Source of the DNA: Sipunculus nudus
Lineage: Eukaryota; Annelida; Sipuncula; Golfingiida; Sipunculidae
DNA length: 64,000 nucleotides
Assembly (NCBI GenBank): GCA_026874595.1
Contig: CM049312.1
Location: forward strand, 29,751,456-29,815,455
Direction of reading: 5' to 3'
Each line of letters begins with the position of its first letter. The stretch's first letter is position 1. Below, one piece after another: positions 61,601 to 64,000 of this stretch. The notes beneath the pieces are model-generated. The model saw only the letters and a program-made list of their open reading frames with translations. It had not been told where the DNA came from and ran no database searches. Position numbers and translations under genes: made by a program.

Positions 61601-61921
61601 CACATACACACATACAAAAATATCCTATTGCAAATATACATTTGCCCTCCCCACCAGGGGAAAAGGTTATAATATATTACATTCTTGTATCTACGTTTTT
61701 GAGTGTTAAGTTTCCCATTTTACAGCTCGAATCTCAGGCCCACCACCTTGGGAACACGTGCGGGAACGCCTGTCAGATGATTTGGAAGATAGACAAGTTC
61801 AAGAACAAATTTGAGGAGGCAAAATCTGGAAAGACAAAAATTTTGTTCAGCCCTCCGTTTGTGACACATCACAAGGGGTATAAACTAGGAGTAAGCTTGT
61901 GCCCCTATGGAGACGGTCCAG
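53371..61921 (+). CDS. TRAF-like coiled-coil / MATH domain protein (3 exons seen, continues past the edge)
   Basis: Exons 53371-53498, 59887-60013 and 61726-61921 join in phase to 150 codons plus one base. Residues 1-44 are a charged leader (MEPYPIEEVLQALRAVGATL, then Lys/Glu-rich). Residues about 50-92 form a heptad-like coiled coil (AMTELAETLTIMQRTINDQE and onward). From about residue 103, MIWKIDKFKNKFEEAKSG, FSPPFVTHHKGYKLGVSL and YGDGP match the opening strands of the TRAF-type MATH domain (IWKI..F, SPPF.T...GYKL, NGDG). In TRAF proteins the coiled coil trimerises and the MATH domain binds receptor tails, in cytoplasmic signalling. No RING or TRAF zinc-finger exons are seen between the choline transporter and this gene, so it may be a RING-less TRAF-like protein, or upstream exons were missed: the first exon is open upstream to an AG at 53361. 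The next exon is predicted to start with the sequence repeated at 63505 onward. Confidence 0.75.
53570..53726. mobile_element. Pogo/Tigger-like MITE, 157 bp
   Basis: The left end CAGTGGAACCTGTCTGAAAG pairs with the complement of the right end, CCGTGAAACGTGTGTTATAA. TA flanks both sides (53568-53569 and 53727-53728). It lies 72 bases after the first TRAF-like exon. Confidence 0.7.
53729..56249. other. TRAF-like intron 1, first part
   Basis: AT-rich. 54360-54800 is dense in AAACATGTTT and AAACACGTTT motifs. (TA)n at about 55600-55634. No exon seen. Confidence 0.4.
56250..56471. repeat. 111-bp tandem duplication
   Basis: Two copies (56250-56360 and 56361-56471) differ at only a few positions. 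Both contain GGAGTTGTGGATCTCTGGAA and GATCTTCGATATGCCCCTGG. Confidence 0.9.
56472..58360. other. TRAF-like intron 1, middle part
   Basis: No exon with consistent splice sites. The short ORFs at 57190-57444 and 57492-57746 are not recognised. AAACATGTTT lies at 57203-57212. Confidence 0.4.
58361..58960. mobile_element. 600-bp CpG-rich MITE with CG-repeat ends
   Basis: Ends AAGCCCAAAACAGACTAACG and the complement of AAGCCCAAAACACACTAACG, each followed by (CG)n-rich sequence. TAT lies on both sides (58358-58360 and 58961-58963), a possible 3-bp target duplication. The right half carries repeated TGACGCTTGACGCG units and an inverted AAATCGCTCC / GGAGCGACTT pair. The centre is AT-rich and noncoding. 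Confidence 0.8.
58961..59886. other. TRAF-like intron 1, last part
   Basis: Nothing recognised. It ends at the acceptor TTATAAAAG, whose pyrimidine tract is modest. Confidence 0.4.
59887..60013 (+). CDS. TRAF-like gene, coiled-coil exon
   Basis: Encodes SKHPTPSQIEAMTELAETLT then a heptad-patterned helix ending ELRLRQ. Donor CAG|GTAACT. Confidence 0.75.
60014..61725. other. TRAF-like intron 2
   Basis: No further exon recognised. Small ORFs at 60953-61201 (minus) and 61318-61548 (plus) lack support. Confidence 0.45.
61726..61921 (+). CDS. TRAF-like gene, exon with start of MATH domain
   Basis: Encodes the end of the coiled coil and the MATH start (QMIWKIDKFKNKFEEAKSGK, SPPFVTHHKGYKLGVSLCPY). 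It ends in phase 1 within GDGP, donor CAG|GTAAGT. Confidence 0.85.
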
Positions 61922-63420
61922 GTAAGTGCAAAAGTGGTTTGTATATATAAAGAAAACGATAATAACAGTCAGTGAATGTTACAATGCTGGCTAAATTCCC
62001 TTTATTGAAATAAATGAGAAGTTCATATTAGTTCATAATTAACCGATATTAGACCCCCATAGGAAACATAACATTTCAGATCGGGCGAAAAACAGTTTTC
62101 GGTTTCAAGTCATACAGGTAAATATAATCGCACTAAAACGTGGCTTACTGGATTCTTGGATTCTTGTAAAATTGTACATCGTAAAGATAATTTTTAAACT
62201 TTATATTTGTGATGAAGGAAATTCATCTAAATGTTTACCAATATAAGGAAAGGTGAATCAGTTTTGAAATATATTTGTCAACATATCTTTAACCTAATCA
62301 CTCCTGAAATTCTCTGTATTTGACGCAGCCCGGGTGGGCCATATGGTTTCTGTTTTGCCAACTATTAAGTATGTGACAGAAATATTCAAGAAATGGATAT
62401 ATTTATTCTCATGCATTAGTGTCGGGCTCTATATAATGTCCATTTTCTTAAATTTATAAAATACATAACTTAGAATAAGGTCTTATGGTAGTATAGCAGG
62501 TCCTTTCATGTGATATATTTCGCAAAATAGTAAAAAAGTTAAAACATGAGCAAAATGATTATTTATTGAAATTTTCAATAAATTGTATTCAATTATGGCT
62601 GACAGTGGAATGGAATATTTGTTGCATCTAATTTTTCTGTTTTTCGTATTTCTATAGTGCCTTTCTATGCCAATGGCGAGTGAAGGGTTCAGTTCTCTTT
62701 CCATCATCGACATACCTCCACCTGGATCTCCCTTCATTAAATATTAATAAAAAAAGATGACAACTTAATTCTTACTTTAGGCTCACCCTCCCACAAAATT
62801 TAATTCAAATTGACTGTTGTCATCGCGGTGACGTGACTGATTGATTTGACGTAACCATGGATACTTCTTAACCTGACACGCGGCCAAAGCCTCATGTACC
62901 GGTCTGCTCTCTGTTTATTTCCGTAAAAAATGTCGTGCATAAATGTCAATAAAGCTGTAAGGAATGATGATCTAAGGATATACAAAAGGGATAAAAAATC
63001 TGGTGGTGGCCCTATTTTGTTTCAGAACTATATTCTTAGGAGATACTGGCACAAAAGGGGACGAATTAGTAGTATTCAAATCCAGATTCTTACAATGCTA
63101 GCAATTGTTCATTGGCTTATTGTCCAACGTTCCAACTAATTTTCGTGGAAATCATTGAAGACTTTCGAAGGTATCGCGTGGACAAAGCAAGCAAATAAAA
63201 AAAAAAGAAAAAAAAATCTCTAGGCTGCCCTATTAGTTTTTATAGGTATTCTTGCACAAAACCCGCTAATAAGATAAACAAGAAGTAATGAAGGGATAAT
63301 GGTTTCTTTTTTCATCGTATCATTTTAGGTCCTGTGCCTTTTATACCACAATATGTCCATGTACCTATACGAATGGTTGTCCTATCTCACTTTAACATTT
63401 GATGTCACTCGTCCTTCATA
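61922..63420. other. TRAF-like intron 3
   Basis: AT-rich, no exon seen. GTGACGTGAC and TTGACGTAAC lie near 62829-62855. Confidence 0.45.
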
Positions 63421-64000
63421 ATCGACGATGAAAGTATATCCATGTCCCCGTAACATTGTTCTTTTTCTCTCACGTTAACACTGAACTGTCCCTTTTCTTT
63501 GTAGCGGAGGGTGAAAGTATGTCAATGTTCCCGTAACACTGTTCTTTCTGTCTCACGTTAACACTGAACTGTCCCTTTTCTTTATAGCGGAGGGTGAATG
63601 TATGTCCATGTCCCCACAACACTGATTTTTCTGTCTAACATTAACATTAAACTGTCATTTTTCTTTTTAGCGGAAGTCGAGATTATATCAATGTCCCCGT
63701 AACACTATTATTTCTGTCTCACGTTAACATTGAACTGTCCCTTTTCTTTATAGCGGAGGGTGAATGTATGTCCATGTCCCCGTAACACTGATCTTTCTGT
63801 TTTTTATTAACATTAAACTGTAATTTTCTTTTTAGGGGAGGTCGAGAGTATATCAATGTCCCCGTAACACTATTATTTCTGTCTCACATTGAACTGTCCC
63901 TTTTCTTTATAGCAGAGGGTGAATGTATGTCCATGTCCCCGTAACACTGCTCTTTCTGTTTTTATTAACATTAAACTTTCATTTTCTTTTTACCGGAGGT
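63421..64000 (+). repeat. 83-bp minisatellite carrying the 3' splice site and start of the next MATH exon
   Basis: Each unit contains a CCCTTTTCTTTATAG-type acceptor followed by CGGAGGGTGAATGTATG and then TCCATGTCCCCGTAACACTG. Positions after AG are 63505, 63588, 63671, 63754, 63836 and 63913; a seventh at 63994 has AC in place of AG. Steps are 83, 83, 83, 82, 77 and 81 bases. Two unit types alternate (GAGGGTGAATGTATG and GAAGTCGAGATTATA), making a 166-bp higher-order period. A degenerate unit without its own recognisable acceptor precedes 63505. The array runs off the window. Confidence 0.9.

Overview
The window is eukaryotic nuclear DNA from an invertebrate animal, most likely a lophotrochozoan and probably a mollusc. 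The evidence is long GT-AG introns, an AT-rich background packed with (TA)n tracts, a bilaterian-type high-affinity choline transporter, a galaxin-like secreted protein, a TRAF-type MATH gene, and repeat families of the kind common in mollusc genomes (elements with ATACGCCCGTC ends, CAGTGGAACC-ended pogo/Tigger-like MITEs, tRNA-derived SINEs). The assignment to mollusc is inference. Layout: 1-4.2 kb is noncoding and holds a 522-bp foldback element and a small TA-flanked MITE. At 4.39-5.49 kb lies a complete two-exon + strand gene for a 101-residue secreted protein with galaxin-type di-cysteine repeats, followed at about 6.8-7.2 kb by a broken diverged copy. From 7.9 to 14.1 kb a 3,109-bp segment is present twice in tandem, apparently without differences. 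From 14 to 28 kb I see AT-rich intergenic DNA, microsatellites and old repeats, with no gene I can defend. The main gene, 28.7-44.2 kb on the + strand, is an SLC5A7/CHT1-type sodium-coupled choline transporter. It has nine coding exons with consistent phases (557 residues), a candidate TATA promoter with a heat-shock element, a spliced 5' leader and an upstream mini-ORF. Its introns carry microsatellites, several transposons and SINEs. From 44.2 to 53.3 kb is repeat-rich intergenic DNA, including a 143-bp near-perfect hairpin and a hAT MITE with an exact 8-bp target duplication. From 53.37 kb to the right edge, three exons encode a coiled coil plus the start of a TRAF-type MATH domain; the gene runs off the window. 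The most unusual pattern is that both large genes carry a minisatellite made from their own exon-intron junction. In the choline transporter, a 37-bp unit containing the end of coding exon 2 and its 5' splice site is repeated down intron 2, giving at least eleven intact-looking decoy donors. In the TRAF-like gene, an 83-bp unit containing a polypyrimidine tract, AG and the start of the next MATH exon is repeated up to the window edge, giving six decoy acceptors. The two genes are functionally unrelated as far as can be seen (cholinergic choline uptake versus receptor-adaptor signalling).
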